Source: Amycolatopsis sp. GM8 (GTDB lineage: Bacteria > Actinomycetota > Actinomycetes > Mycobacteriales > Pseudonocardiaceae). Taken from it: a stretch of DNA of 64,000 nt. Each line of letters opens with the position of its first letter. Position 1 is the stretch's first letter. Made by a program: the position numbers and the translations under genes. Positions 51,672-60,276 of the stretch are shown here, in pieces. Location of the stretch: assembly GCF_021653975.1 (NCBI RefSeq), contig NZ_JAJKFK010000008.1, positions 186,001-250,000 on the forward strand. Direction: 5' to 3'. The notes beneath the pieces are model-generated. The model was not told where the DNA came from, did not search any database, and saw only the letters and a program-made list of their open reading frames with translations.

Positions 51672-52985
51672 TCACCGGCCGTTTCCGGGGATCCAGTCGG
51701 TTCCGGCGAGCGGCACCCGAGCCATCGCGGCGGCCTCGATGGTGAGCGCGACGAGGTCCTCGGGTTCGAGGTTGCGCAGGTGGGCCTTGCCGCATGCGCG
51801 GGCGAGCGTCTGGGCCTCCAGGGTGAGCACGCGCAGGTAGTTCGCGATCCGGCGGCCGCCCTCGACCGGGTCCAGCCGCGCGGCGAGTTCCGGATCCTGG
51901 GTGGTGATGCCGGCGGGGTCGCGGCCGTCCTGGAAGTCGTCGTAGAAGCCTGCCGCGGAGCCGATCTTCTCGTACTCATCGGCGTAGCGCGGGTGGTTGT
52001 CGCCCAGCGCGATGAGCGCCGCGGTACCGATCGCGACGGCATCCGCGCCCAGCGCCATCGCCTTGGCCACGTCGGCGCCGGTGCGGATGCCGCCGGAGAC
52101 GATCAGCTGGACCTTCCGGTGCACCCCCAGTTCCTGCAGTGCCTGCACCGCCTGCGGGATGGCGGCGAGCGTGGGAATGCCGACGTGCTCGATGAACACG
52201 TCCTGCGTCGCGGCGGTACCGCCCTGCATCCCGTCCACCACCACGACATCCGCGCCCGCGGCGACCGCCAGCTTCACGTCGTAGTACGTCCGGGTCGCGC
52301 CCACCTTGACGTAGACCGGTTTCTCCCAGTCGGTGATCTCGCGCAGCTCGACGATCTTGATGGTGAGATCGTCCGGCCCGGTCCAGTCCGGGTGCCGGCA
52401 CGCCGATCGCTGGTCGATCCCGGCGGGCAGGGTGCGCATCCCGGCCACCCGTTCGGAGATCTTCTGTCCCAGCAGCATTCCGCCGCCGCCCGGTTTCGCG
52501 CCCTGCCCGAGTACGACCTCGATCGCGTCGGCTTTGCGCAGGTCGGTGGGGTTCATGCCGTAGCGCGAAGGAAGGTACTGGTACACCAGATGTTTGGACT
52601 GACCCCGTTCCTCGGGCGTCATACCGCCGTCGCCGGTCGTCGTGGAAGTGCCCACTTCGGACGCGCCACGGCCCAGGGCTTCCTTTGCCTGCGCCGAAAG
52701 CGCGCCGAAGCTCATCCCGGCGATCGTGATCGGGATGTCCAGGTGCAGCGGGAACTTCGCGTGCCGGTCGCCGAGCACGACGTCGGTGTCGCAGCGTTCC
52801 CGGTAGCCCTCCAACGGGTAGCGGGACATCGAGGCACCGAGGAACAGCAGGTCGTCGAAATGCGGCAGCGGGCGTTTGGCGCCCCAGCCGCGGATGTCGT
52901 ACACGCCGGTCTCGGCGGCACGCTGGATTCCGGCGATCGTCGCGCGGTCGAACGTCGCCGACTCACGCAGAGCGGGATTGGTCAT
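51672..52985 (-). CDS. FMN-binding glutamate synthase-type subunit (GlxD/MgsC-like)
   Basis: This 437-residue protein corresponds to the central FMN/synthase domain of glutamate synthase as a separate chain. Seen: IPITIAGMSFGALSAQAKEALG (here ~80-100), GTSTTTGDGGM (~105), LGQGAKPGGGGMLLGQKI (~158-175), VDGMQGGTAATQ (~260) and VSGGIRTGADVAKAMALGAD (~305-324). In N-methylglutamate synthase and the Rhizobium glx set this subunit joins an amine or ammonia to a 2-oxo acid. ATG 52985 lies eight bases after the GlxC stop. A 3Fe-4S cysteine cluster is not obvious. Confidence 0.88.
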   Translation of the reverse strand: MTNPALRESATFDRATIAGIQRAAETGVYDIRGWGAKRPLPHFDDLLFLGASMSRYPLEGYRERCDTDVVLGDRHAKFPLHLDIPITIAGMSFGALSAQAKEALGRGASEVGTSTTTGDGGMTPEERGQSKHLVYQYLPSRYGMNPTDLRKADAIEVVLGQGAKPGGGGMLLGQKISERVAGMRTLPAGIDQRSACRHPDWTGPDDLTIKIVELREITDWEKPVYVKVGATRTYYDVKLAVAAGADVVVVDGMQGGTAATQDVFIEHVGIPTLAAIPQAVQALQELGVHRKVQLIVSGGIRTGADVAKAMALGADAVAIGTAALIALGDNHPRYADEYEKIGSAAGFYDDFQDGRDPAGITTQDPELAARLDPVEGGRRIANYLRVLTLEAQTLARACGKAHLRNLEPEDLVALTIEAAAMARVPLAGTDWIPGNGR

Positions 52986-52993
52986 CAAGCACC

Positions 52994-53686
52994 TCAGTAG
53001 GAGTCGGAGTTGTGCGCGGCGAAGTGGTAGAGCTTGCGCGCCGAGCCGTACCGCCGGAAGTCCGCGGGGTCGTGGTCGAGGCCCGCGGCGCCGAGCAGTC
53101 CGGCGAGTTCGCTGAGATGTTCCGCGCGCATCGGTTTTTCGACACAATCCGCGCCGAGCGAGTTCACCTTGCCGCGGACGTAGATCCGCGCCTCGTAGAT
53201 CGAGTCGCCGAGCGCGTCCCCGGCGTCGCCGCAGACGACGAGCCGGCCGGCCTGCGCCATGAACGCGCTCATCGGCCCGATGTCCCCGCCGACCACGATG
53301 TCGATGCCCTTCATCGAGATCCCGCACCGCATCGACGCGGAACCGGAGACGACGAGCAGCCCGCCGTGCCCGGTCGCGCCCGCCGACTGCGACGCGTCGC
53401 CGTGGACCCGGACCGTGCCCGACATCATGTTCTCCGCGACACCGGTGCCGGCGCTGCCGTGCACCGTGATCGTGCCGCCGTCGTTCATGCCCGCGCAGTA
53501 GTACCCGGCGTGGCCGCGGATGTCGACCGTGACGGGGTGGTGCACCCCGGCGGCGATGGCGTGCGCGCCCTGCGGGTGCAGGACCTCGTACGCCTCCGCG
53601 GCGGGCTCGTGCAACTCGGCGTTGAGTGCCCGCACCGAGGATGTCGAAAGGTCCACTTTGGACGAAACAGGGGTCACCGTTGCCAT
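52994..53686 (-). CDS. GXGXG-domain glutamate synthase subunit (GlxC/MgsB-like)
   Basis: This 230-residue right-handed beta-helix protein equals the C-terminal GXGXG domain of glutamate synthase. Repeating Gly-x-Gly turns run through ~70-185 (GTITVHGSAGTGVAENMMSG is one). ATG 53686 overlaps the amidotransferase gene by 13 bases. In the three-chain synthases this domain links the glutaminase and FMN subunits. Confidence 0.88.
   Translation of the reverse strand: MATVTPVSSKVDLSTSSVRALNAELHEPAAEAYEVLHPQGAHAIAAGVHHPVTVDIRGHAGYYCAGMNDGGTITVHGSAGTGVAENMMSGTVRVHGDASQSAGATGHGGLLVVSGSASMRCGISMKGIDIVVGGDIGPMSAFMAQAGRLVVCGDAGDALGDSIYEARIYVRGKVNSLGADCVEKPMRAEHLSELAGLLGAAGLDHDPADFRRYGSARKLYHFAAHNSDSY
53651..53663. 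repeat. GTCCA-NNN-TGGAC palindrome, copy 4
   Basis: GTCCACTTTGGAC, same sequence as copy 1, near the start of the GXGXG-domain gene. Confidence 0.6.
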
Positions 53687-54531
53687 GCGTAAACCCTTTC
53701 CGGTTCGGGCTCGTAGATGTCGGCCGACTCGATGCCCGGCAGGTCCGCGAGGGCACGGAACTCCGAGGCCATCGCGACCCAACGGGGCGTCTCGGCGATG
53801 ATCGCGGGCTTGCACGCGATCGCGTCACAGACGACGGCGAACCCTTCGCCGGTGGTCACCAGCAGCGTGTAGAACCCGTCGAACCGCTCGCACAGCGCCC
53901 GCAACGCCTTCGCCAGGTCCTCGCCCTGCGCGAGACGCTGGGCGACGAACCGGGCGCCGACCTCCGAGTCGTTCTCCGAGTCGAACTCCACGCCCTCGGC
54001 GCGCAGTTCGCGGCGGATCGTCGCGTGGTTGGCGAAGGATCCATTGTGGACAAGACATTGGTCCGGCCCTACCGAGAACGGGTGACAGCCTTCGGGGGTC
54101 ACCGCCGATTCGGTGGCCATCCTGGTGTGCGCGAGTCCTTGCCACCCCTGGGCGTTCGCCAGATCGTAGGTGGCCGCCAGCTCGCGGGGATGCCCTGTTC
54201 CCTTGTAGACGGTCAGGTCCGTGCCGAAGCCGACCACGCGAGCGCCGGTGGCGCGGACCGCGGCCACGAGGTCGTCGACGCCCATCGGTGCGGCGATCAC
54301 CGTGGTGTCCCCGGCTTCGGTCACCAGCGCGCCGGGAATCTCCACGGAGCCCTCGGTGAGCGCGGAAACCGCCGCATAGCCCTCAGGACACCTGCGGTGG
54401 TCCCCGTACACCGCGACGCCGGCCGAGTCAGGCCCGCGGCCGGCCATCTGGCACAGCATCGATTCGAGCAGACTCCCCAGCCGGGGGTACAGCTCGGGGT
54501 CCCGTAGATGGAGCCCGACAATCCCGCACAC
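53674..54531 (-). CDS. Class II glutamine amidotransferase subunit (GlxB/MgsA-like)
   Basis: This 285-residue Ntn-type glutaminase has the nucleophile Cys2 after the initiator Met (MCGIVGL), an NGS segment (LVHNGSFANH, ~160) and a RGPDSAG substrate loop (~32). It equals the N-terminal domain of glutamate synthase. It overlaps the GXGXG gene and begins 15 bp after the glnT stop. Together with the next two subunits it makes a split glutamate-synthase-like enzyme. Confidence 0.9.
   Translation of the reverse strand: MCGIVGLHLRDPELYPRLGSLLESMLCQMAGRGPDSAGVAVYGDHRRCPEGYAAVSALTEGSVEIPGALVTEAGDTTVIAAPMGVDDLVAAVRATGARVVGFGTDLTVYKGTGHPRELAATYDLANAQGWQGLAHTRMATESAVTPEGCHPFSVGPDQCLVHNGSFANHATIRRELRAEGVEFDSENDSEVGARFVAQRLAQGEDLAKALRALCERFDGFYTLLVTTGEGFAVVCDAIACKPAIIAETPRWVAMASEFRALADLPGIESADIYEPEPERVYAWQR
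54039..54051. repeat. TCCA-NNN-TGGA palindrome, copy 5
   Basis: ATCCATTGTGGAC, inside the amidotransferase gene. The palindromic core TCCA-N3-TGGA is kept; the left outer base differs. Confidence 0.5.
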
Positions 54532-54546
54532 GGACGTCCCTCCCTT

Positions 54547-55866
54547 CTAGAACGCGGTCAGGTAGCGGTCGTGTTCCCAGGAGCCGACCGTGCTGTGCCA
54601 GTCGAAGAACTCCTCGCGCTTGAGCGCGGCGAAGTACTCGCCCACGCCCGGTCCCGCCGCGTCCAGCGCGCCGCCGATCACCGGATCCGCCTGGAACGCT
54701 TCGATCGCGTGCAGCAGCGTCGGCGGCAGTTCGGGACGTTCGGGCGCATCGTGGTCTAGACCGCGTTCGATCCCGTCCAGGCCGGCGGAGAGTGCGACGG
54801 CGAGGGCGAGGTACGGGTTCGCCGAGCCGTCGCCGCCACGCAGCTCGATCCGGTTGCCGTCGGGGATGCGGACGTAGTGCGTGCGATCGTTGCCGCCGTA
54901 GGTCGCGCGGCGCGGCGACCAGGTCGCACCGGACCGCGTCGAGGTCGCCCCGGTGCGCTTGTAGGAGTTCACCGTGGGCGCGAGCACCGCCTGCATCCCG
55001 GGCGCGTGGTCGAGAATCCCGGCCAGGAAACGGTGCGCCAGGCCGGAAAGCCCGTGCTCGCCGTCCCCGGGGAACAGCGGGGCATCGTCGCGCCACAACG
55101 ACAGGTGCAGATGCATGCCGGAACCGGTCTGGTCCGCGAACGGCTTGGGCATGAACGTGGCCGTCATGCCCCGGCGCTCCGCCAGCGTCGAGATCAGATA
55201 GCGGGCGGTGATCACGCGGTCCGCGGTGGTCAACGCGTCGGCGTAGGCGAAGTTCTGCTCGAACTGGCCGTTCGCGTCCTCGTGGTCGTTGGCGTAGTTG
55301 CCCCAGCCGAGTTCGTTCATCGCGGACGAGACGCCGGTGAGGTGGTCGTACATCCGGGTGAGGCCCCGGGCGTCGTAGCACGGGCGCGCGTGGTCGTCCC
55401 GCCCGTCGGCCGGGATCAGCTCACCCTCGGCGGTCCGCTTGACGAGGAAGTACTCGACTTCGGCGCCCGCGAACAGTTTCAGTTCCCCGGCGCGTGCCAG
55501 CAGCGACTTGAGGATCACGCGCGGGGCGAACCGCCAGGGCCGGCCGTCGACATGCGGGTCGCAGTGCACCAGCGCGAGGCCCTCCCGCACCTGCGGCAGC
55601 ACCGTGTAACTGGCCAGGTCCGGGATGGCGATCAGATCCGGATCCGACGGCTGCTGCCCGATCGCGCCGACCGCGAACCCGGCGAAACCCACGCCCTCGT
55701 GCTGCAACGCCCCGGCCGCCTCGACCGGCACCAGCTTGGCGCACGGTTTGCCGGCGAGGTCGACGAACAGGGCGAGCAGGAACCGGACCCCGTCCGCCCG
55801 CGCGCGGCCGGCGAGATCGTCATCGAGTGGGGTTTCGGCGGGCTGTGGGGACACGTCGAGCGTCAT
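54547..55866 (-). CDS. Glutamine synthetase-like ligase (GlnT/gamma-glutamylamide synthetase type)
   Basis: This 439-residue GS-fold ligase has the catalytic-domain motifs FAGAEVEYFL (~131), FEQNFAYADAL (~203), GSGMHLHLSLW (~247), APTVNSYKR (~295) and RIPDGNRIELRGGDGSANPYLA (~335-355). Its grouping with glxBCD is the hallmark of GlnT and gamma-glutamylmethylamide synthetases. It should join glutamate to ammonia or an amine using ATP. ATG 55866 has GGAG eight bases upstream. It leads the run that ends with the XRE-cupin gene. A gamma-glutamylpolyamine role, linked to region 28.6-33.6 kb, is a second possibility. Confidence 0.87.
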   Translation of the reverse strand: MTLDVSPQPAETPLDDDLAGRARADGVRFLLALFVDLAGKPCAKLVPVEAAGALQHEGVGFAGFAVGAIGQQPSDPDLIAIPDLASYTVLPQVREGLALVHCDPHVDGRPWRFAPRVILKSLLARAGELKLFAGAEVEYFLVKRTAEGELIPADGRDDHARPCYDARGLTRMYDHLTGVSSAMNELGWGNYANDHEDANGQFEQNFAYADALTTADRVITARYLISTLAERRGMTATFMPKPFADQTGSGMHLHLSLWRDDAPLFPGDGEHGLSGLAHRFLAGILDHAPGMQAVLAPTVNSYKRTGATSTRSGATWSPRRATYGGNDRTHYVRIPDGNRIELRGGDGSANPYLALAVALSAGLDGIERGLDHDAPERPELPPTLLHAIEAFQADPVIGGALDAAGPGVGEYFAALKREEFFDWHSTVGSWEHDRYLTAF

Positions 55867-55924
55867 GGGGACTCCAGTTCGGACACGCCACCGCTGCGTT
55901 GACCAGCTCGGCTCTTATCCTTGC

Positions 55925-56233
55925 ATGAAACTGTGTATCCCACCAAGAGAATTCATGGGTTACGGCTGTGTGAACGCCGGCGAGGATTCCGCGCGGCGCG
56001 CCGGTGTCGACCCGCGCACCGTCGGGTTCGTTGAGGTAAGCGCCGGCGGCGAACTGCTCGCCACGCATCTGCCGATGGTGCCCGACGGCGACCGGCTGCC
56101 CGGCGACGCCGGGAGGATCGCCCTTGGGGCTGGCGTCGACCTGGCCACTGCCGTCCCGCAGGGCCATTTGATGGTGCGCATCGGTGGGGCTTTGGTTGTC
56201 CGCGGACCCCTTCCACATCGCCGTGTGCACTAG
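55925..56233 (+). CDS. Hypothetical small protein (doubtful)
   Basis: This is an open frame of 102 codons (ATG 55925, alternative ATG 55955) on the strand opposite to all neighbours, in the 373-bp gap between the sarcosine-oxidase-like gene and glnT. Third codon positions are strongly G/C and it contains a plausible beta-rich run (VGFVEVSAGGELLATHLPMV). I recognise no family and see no ribosome site. It may be real, a fragment of a lost gene, or chance. Otherwise the gap should hold the glnT promoter. Confidence 0.3.
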   Translation: MKLCIPPREFMGYGCVNAGEDSARRAGVDPRTVGFVEVSAGGELLATHLPMVPDGDRLPGDAGRIALGAGVDLATAVPQGHLMVRIGGALVVRGPLPHRRVH

Positions 56234-56239
56234 CCGGTA

Positions 56240-57367
56240 CTAGCCGGGGATGGTGAACGCCGAGATGTCGTCGCTGGTTTCGCCGTCCACCACCAGTTCG
56301 GCGAGGATGCGGCCGACGGCGGGGGTGAACTTGAAGGCGTGCCCCGCGCCGAGGGCGACGACGATGTCCGGGTACTGATCGAGCGGGCTCAGGACGAACT
56401 CCCGGTTGGGTGTGATCGCGTACTGGCACGTGACGGTGCGCAGCACGTGCCCGCTGCCGGGGATTCTGGCGCCCATGAACGCCGACAGCTGGTCGATCAG
56501 TTCGGTGGACGGCTCGAAGGTCCGGTCCTCGGGCGCCATCAGGTTGTTCGACACATCGCGGGCGGCCTTGATGGTGGGCTCGCCGTAGGTCGGGAAGCCG
56601 TAGAAGCAGTGGGTGTCCTCCCAGATCCACACCGGGAACCGGTCGGGGTCGAACGTGGCGGCGTCGGCGGGCTTGAAGTAGGTGACCTGCTCCTGCATGG
56701 TTTCGAGCGGGATCTCGGCACCCAGCGGGGCGAGGAGTTTGTTCGTCCAGGCATCCGTCGCCAGGATGACCTTCGACGCCCGCACCTCGCCGGCCGCCGT
56801 CTGGAGCACGGTCCCTGACCCGTCCGGTTTCAGCGCCACAACGGGTGTGCGCGCCCGGAGTTCGGCGCCGTGGGCCCTCGCCTGCATCTGGAGCGCCGCC
56901 ACCGTTCTAGACGCGTTCACGATCCCGGTGTCGGGCGTGTAGACGGTCTCGACCGTCTCGGGGATGTCGAACTGCGGCCACCGCGCCCCGACCTCGGAGG
57001 GGTCGAGGAGTTCGTACGGGATGCCGACCTCGGCCAGGCTGTCGGCGAAGCTGGCGGCCGAATAGGGCCCGTCGGCCGGCACGAAGATCACCCCGCCGGT
57101 CACGGTGACCAGCCGTTCGCCGGAGACCTCCTCGAACTCCGCCCAGTCCCGGTACGCGGCCTTGGCGAGCCGTACATATCTGGTCGCTCCATAGGACGTC
57201 CGGATGATGCGCGACGTGTCGTGTGAGGCGCCCCGCACGTGCCCGAGATCGAACTGTTCGAACGCGACGGTGCGCACACCCCGCTTGGCCAGGTGGTACG
57301 CGGTGGCGCTGCCGAGGGCACCGAGGCCGACGACGGCCACGTCGAAGGTCTCCAGCGGGTCGTTCAC
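56240..57367 (-). CDS. Monomeric sarcosine oxidase/N-methyltryptophan oxidase-like flavoprotein
   Basis: This 375-residue member of the MSOX/SolA family starts with VVGLGALGSATAYHLAKRGV (~12-31). The Cys in VTCQYAITPNREFVL (~311) matches the residue that binds FAD covalently in MSOX and MTOX. GHAFKFTPAVG (~343) matches the conserved active-site end. It oxidatively demethylates or deaminates an N-alkyl amino acid with O2, giving H2O2 and formaldehyde or another aldehyde. It lies between an amino-acid importer and glnT-glxBCD. N-methylglutamate is an attractive but untested substrate. Confidence 0.87.
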   Translation of the reverse strand: MNDPLETFDVAVVGLGALGSATAYHLAKRGVRTVAFEQFDLGHVRGASHDTSRIIRTSYGATRYVRLAKAAYRDWAEFEEVSGERLVTVTGGVIFVPADGPYSAASFADSLAEVGIPYELLDPSEVGARWPQFDIPETVETVYTPDTGIVNASRTVAALQMQARAHGAELRARTPVVALKPDGSGTVLQTAAGEVRASKVILATDAWTNKLLAPLGAEIPLETMQEQVTYFKPADAATFDPDRFPVWIWEDTHCFYGFPTYGEPTIKAARDVSNNLMAPEDRTFEPSTELIDQLSAFMGARIPGSGHVLRTVTCQYAITPNREFVLSPLDQYPDIVVALGAGHAFKFTPAVGRILAELVVDGETSDDISAFTIPG

Positions 57368-57398
57368 TCTGCTTCCTTCTTCCCGATTCGAGGTGTTG

Positions 57399-58169
57399 TC
57401 ACGAAAGGACCTTCGCCAGGAACGAGCGGGTCCGCTCGTGTCGTGGGTCGCCGAGCACCTGGGCGGGCGGCCCGCTCTCGACGATCACCCCGTCGTCCAT
57501 GAACGCCACGGTGTTGGCGACCTCGCGGGCGAACCCGATCTCGTGGGTGACCACGATCATGCTCATCCCGTCGGCGGCAAGGCCTCGCATCACGTCGAGC
57601 ACCTCGCCGACCAGTTCCGGGTCGAGCGCGGAGGTGGGCTCGTCGAACAGCATCAGTTTCGGGCGCATGTTCAGCGCACGTGCGATCGCGACCCGCTGCT
57701 GTTGCCCGCCGGACAGCGAACGCGGGTACGCGTCGGCCTTGTCGGCGAGGCCGACGCGGGTGAGCAGGGCCTGCCCGCGTTCGATGGCTTCCGTGGGCTT
57801 CTCCCGCCGGACCCGGACCGGCGCCTCGATCAGGTTCTCCAGCACCGTCATGTGCGGGAAGAGGTTGAAGTGCTGGAAAACCATGCCGATCTCGCTGCGC
57901 CGCTTGGCGATCTCCGAGTCGCGCAGTTCCCGCAGCCGCCCGTTGTGCTCGCGGTAGCCGACGAGTTCGCCCGCGACCGAGATGGTGCCCGCGTCGACCT
58001 TCTCCAGATGGTTGATGCAGCGCAGGAACGTGCTCTTGCCGGACCCCGACGGGCCGACGAGGCACAGCACCTCGCCCTCGGCCACGGTCAGGTCGATTCC
58101 CCTGACGACCAGGTTGCTGCCGTAGTACTTGTGCACGCGGTTGGCCTCGACCATCGGCGTGGCGGTCAC
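57399..58169 (-). CDS. Polar amino-acid ABC transporter ATPase (GlnQ type)
   Basis: This 256-residue ATPase has Walker A GPSGSGKST (~40), Q-loop FQHFNLFPHMTV (~95), signature LSGGQQQRVAIARAL (~150) and Walker B LMLFDEPTSALDPE (~170). The start is GTG 58169, with AAGGAGG upstream and a GTGA overlap with the permease stop; ATG 58154 is less likely. It powers the amino-acid importer 60044-57399 and is followed 31 bp later by the oxidase gene. Confidence 0.93.
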   Translation of the reverse strand: MTATPMVEANRVHKYYGSNLVVRGIDLTVAEGEVLCLVGPSGSGKSTFLRCINHLEKVDAGTISVAGELVGYREHNGRLRELRDSEIAKRRSEIGMVFQHFNLFPHMTVLENLIEAPVRVRREKPTEAIERGQALLTRVGLADKADAYPRSLSGGQQQRVAIARALNMRPKLMLFDEPTSALDPELVGEVLDVMRGLAADGMSMIVVTHEIGFAREVANTVAFMDDGVIVESGPPAQVLGDPRHERTRSFLAKVLS

Positions 58170-59128
58170 TCGCGGCCTCCTTCGGTCGTGACCTTTGCCC
58201 TGCGCGGAATGACTCCGGCCCGAAGCGTTGCCAGCAGCGACCGTCCCTGGATACGGGAATCGCCGCGTTTGAAATGCCGTTCGAGGTAGAACTGGCCCGT
58301 GCTCAATACGGCGGTCACGACGAGGTACCAGAGGCTGACGGTGATGAGCAGCGGGATCACCTCGTAGGTCCGCGAGTAGATCTCCTGCACCCGGAACAGG
58401 ATTTCCGGGATGGCGATGACGCTGACCAGCGACGTCGTTTTCAGCATCGAGATCGCCTGGTTGCCCGTCGGCGGGATGATCACTCGCATCGCCTGCGGGA
58501 GCACGATGCGCCGGAAGACCTGGCTCTTGCGCATGCCGAGTGCCTGCGCCGCCTGGGTTTGGCCGGGGTCCACCGACTGGAGTCCGGCCCGGACGATCTC
58601 GGACATGTAGGCGCCCTCGTTCAACCCGAGGCCGAGGATCGCCGCGACGTACGGCGTCAGCAGCGTGTTGGCCGCACCCGACACCAGGGTCGGGCCGAAC
58701 GGAATGCCGATCGACAGCACCGGGTAGAGCGCGGCCAGGTTGAACCAGAAGATCAACTGCACCAGCAGTGGCGTGCCACGGAAGAATCCGGCGTAGGCCA
58801 GTGCCGCGGCGACGACGGATCGGTTCTTGGAACCCCGGCAGACCGCGACGAGAACGCCGATGACGATACCGACGGCCATCGCGATGACCGTCAGGACGAT
58901 CGTCGTGACAAGACCGTTCACCACCTGCACGTCGCGGAAATAACGGAATACGACGTCCCATTGGTAGCGAGGGTTCGTGAGTAGTGAATTGACGATGACC
59001 GCCGCGATGACAATGAGGACGGTGGTCACGATCCATTGGCCGTAATGGCGGGCGGTCGCGACCTTGAGCGTGGCGTCGCCGGAATGGGCGGACCGTTCGG
59101 TGCTCGCGTGGGTTTCAGTGTTTGTCAT
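58166..59128 (-). CDS. Polar amino-acid ABC transporter permease
   Basis: This 320-residue permease of the HisM/GlnP type has a cytoplasmic N tail (~1-30), a first helix (~31-52), FRGTPLLVQLIFWF (~137-150) and the ATPase-contact EAA loop QTQAAQALGMRKSQVFRRIVLP (here ~190-211). Single-permease systems of this kind work as homodimers. It overlaps the binding-protein gene by 14 bases. Confidence 0.92.
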   Translation of the reverse strand: MTNTETHASTERSAHSGDATLKVATARHYGQWIVTTVLIVIAAVIVNSLLTNPRYQWDVVFRYFRDVQVVNGLVTTIVLTVIAMAVGIVIGVLVAVCRGSKNRSVVAAALAYAGFFRGTPLLVQLIFWFNLAALYPVLSIGIPFGPTLVSGAANTLLTPYVAAILGLGLNEGAYMSEIVRAGLQSVDPGQTQAAQALGMRKSQVFRRIVLPQAMRVIIPPTGNQAISMLKTTSLVSVIAIPEILFRVQEIYSRTYEVIPLLITVSLWYLVVTAVLSTGQFYLERHFKRGDSRIQGRSLLATLRAGVIPRRAKVTTEGGRE

Positions 59129-60044
59129 CGGTGTAGACCTCGGACTTCGCGATCGCGCCCTGGCTCACTTTCCACTTGGCCAGGATCTTGCCGTAGGTGC
59201 CGTCGGAGATCAGCTTGTTCATCGCGCCCGCGATGGCGGGCGCCAGCGCGGAGCCCTGCGGAAGCGCGTAGCCCCACGTGGTCGGCTGGTAGTTCGCGTT
59301 GAGCACTTCGAGCCGGCCGCCCGACTGATCGGCGATGTAGGACAGCGGGCCGTAGTCCGACATGCTGGCGTCCGCGCGGCCGCTGCTGACCGCGAGCGTG
59401 GCGTCGGCCTGCGCCGGGAACACCGAGATGTCGATGGCCGGTTTTCCCGCCTTCTGGCAGTTCTGGTCGAACACCGGCAGGTAGTTCTCGGCGTAGATGC
59501 TGCCCTTCATGACGGCGATCTTGTGTCCGCACATCGAGTCCAGGGACAGGCCCAGAGGGTTGCCCGAACTCACGATCAGCGAGGTGCCCCCGGAGTATTC
59601 GCTGACGAAGTCGACCTGTTTCATCCGGGCGGGCGTGATGCTCAATGCCGCGGCGACCACGTCGTACCGTTTGGTCTGCAGGCCGGGAATCATCGCGTCG
59701 AACTTGACGTCGACGAAGTTCGGCTTCAGGCCCAGCACGTCCGTGATGGCCCGGAGAAGCTCCGGTTCGGCGCCGGCCAGGGTCTTTCCGTCGCCGGCGA
59801 GCAGGAGGAACGGCGGATATCCGGGGCCGCTCGCCACGTCGATCTGCTTCTTTCCGGCGATGTCCGGCGGAACCAGTTGCGCGATGTTGCTGTCGTATTT
59901 CCCCTGGATGAAATCCGTGCCCACGGAATTGGTCGTCTCGGTGGCATGCGTGGTGCAACCGGCAAGGAAACTCGCGATCGTGGCGATACCGGCCGCTATC
60001 GCCGCGGCTGTCGTCAGTCTTCCGGTACGGCGTTTGGTGAACAC
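59115..60044 (-). CDS. Amino-acid-binding lipoprotein, family 3
   Basis: This is an extracellular solute-binding protein of about 309 residues (SBP_bac_3). The signal peptide ends in the lipobox LAGC (~28-31). The mature part has the family opener IDVASGPGYPPFLLL and ALSITPARMKQVDFVSEYSGG (~130-150 region). I prefer GTG 60044, which has AAGGAG upstream and starts directly before the signal peptide, over the longer frame from 60119. It should capture the amino-acid-like substrate consumed by the oxidase and GlnT/Glx enzymes. Confidence 0.9.
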   Translation of the reverse strand: MFTKRRTGRLTTAAAIAAGIATIASFLAGCTTHATETTNSVGTDFIQGKYDSNIAQLVPPDIAGKKQIDVASGPGYPPFLLLAGDGKTLAGAEPELLRAITDVLGLKPNFVDVKFDAMIPGLQTKRYDVVAAALSITPARMKQVDFVSEYSGGTSLIVSSGNPLGLSLDSMCGHKIAVMKGSIYAENYLPVFDQNCQKAGKPAIDISVFPAQADATLAVSSGRADASMSDYGPLSYIADQSGGRLEVLNANYQPTTWGYALPQGSALAPAIAGAMNKLISDGTYGKILAKWKVSQGAIAKSEVYTDDKH

Positions 60045-60168
60045 TTTGGTCGGACTCCTTGCGGACAGTGGAGAACAATGGGGGAGGACCAATACGCCGT
60101 TTCCGCTCTCGTGGAACACGAATATCCGGCGGGTTCGAAATAAGTTCGGTCACTATAACAACGCGCTA

Positions 60169-60185
60169 GTGCCGTGACGCGGCAC
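60169..60185. promoter_or_regulatory. Perfect hairpin/operator in divergent spacer
   Basis: GTGCCG-TGACG-CGGCAC is a perfect inverted repeat in the 232-bp spacer between the amino-acid importer and the tandem IclR gene. CACTA (60151) and TAGTG (60167) form a second, overlapping inverted repeat. These are candidate binding sites for the tandem IclR protein. No second copy was found in the window. Confidence 0.4.
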
Positions 60186-60276
60186 CGCGCACCACGCGCA
60201 AACTCGGGCGGCCAGGATTGACGGTTCTGCTACGGTGCACGGAACGCAAGCCGCACGGATGGTCGAGGACCCGGTG

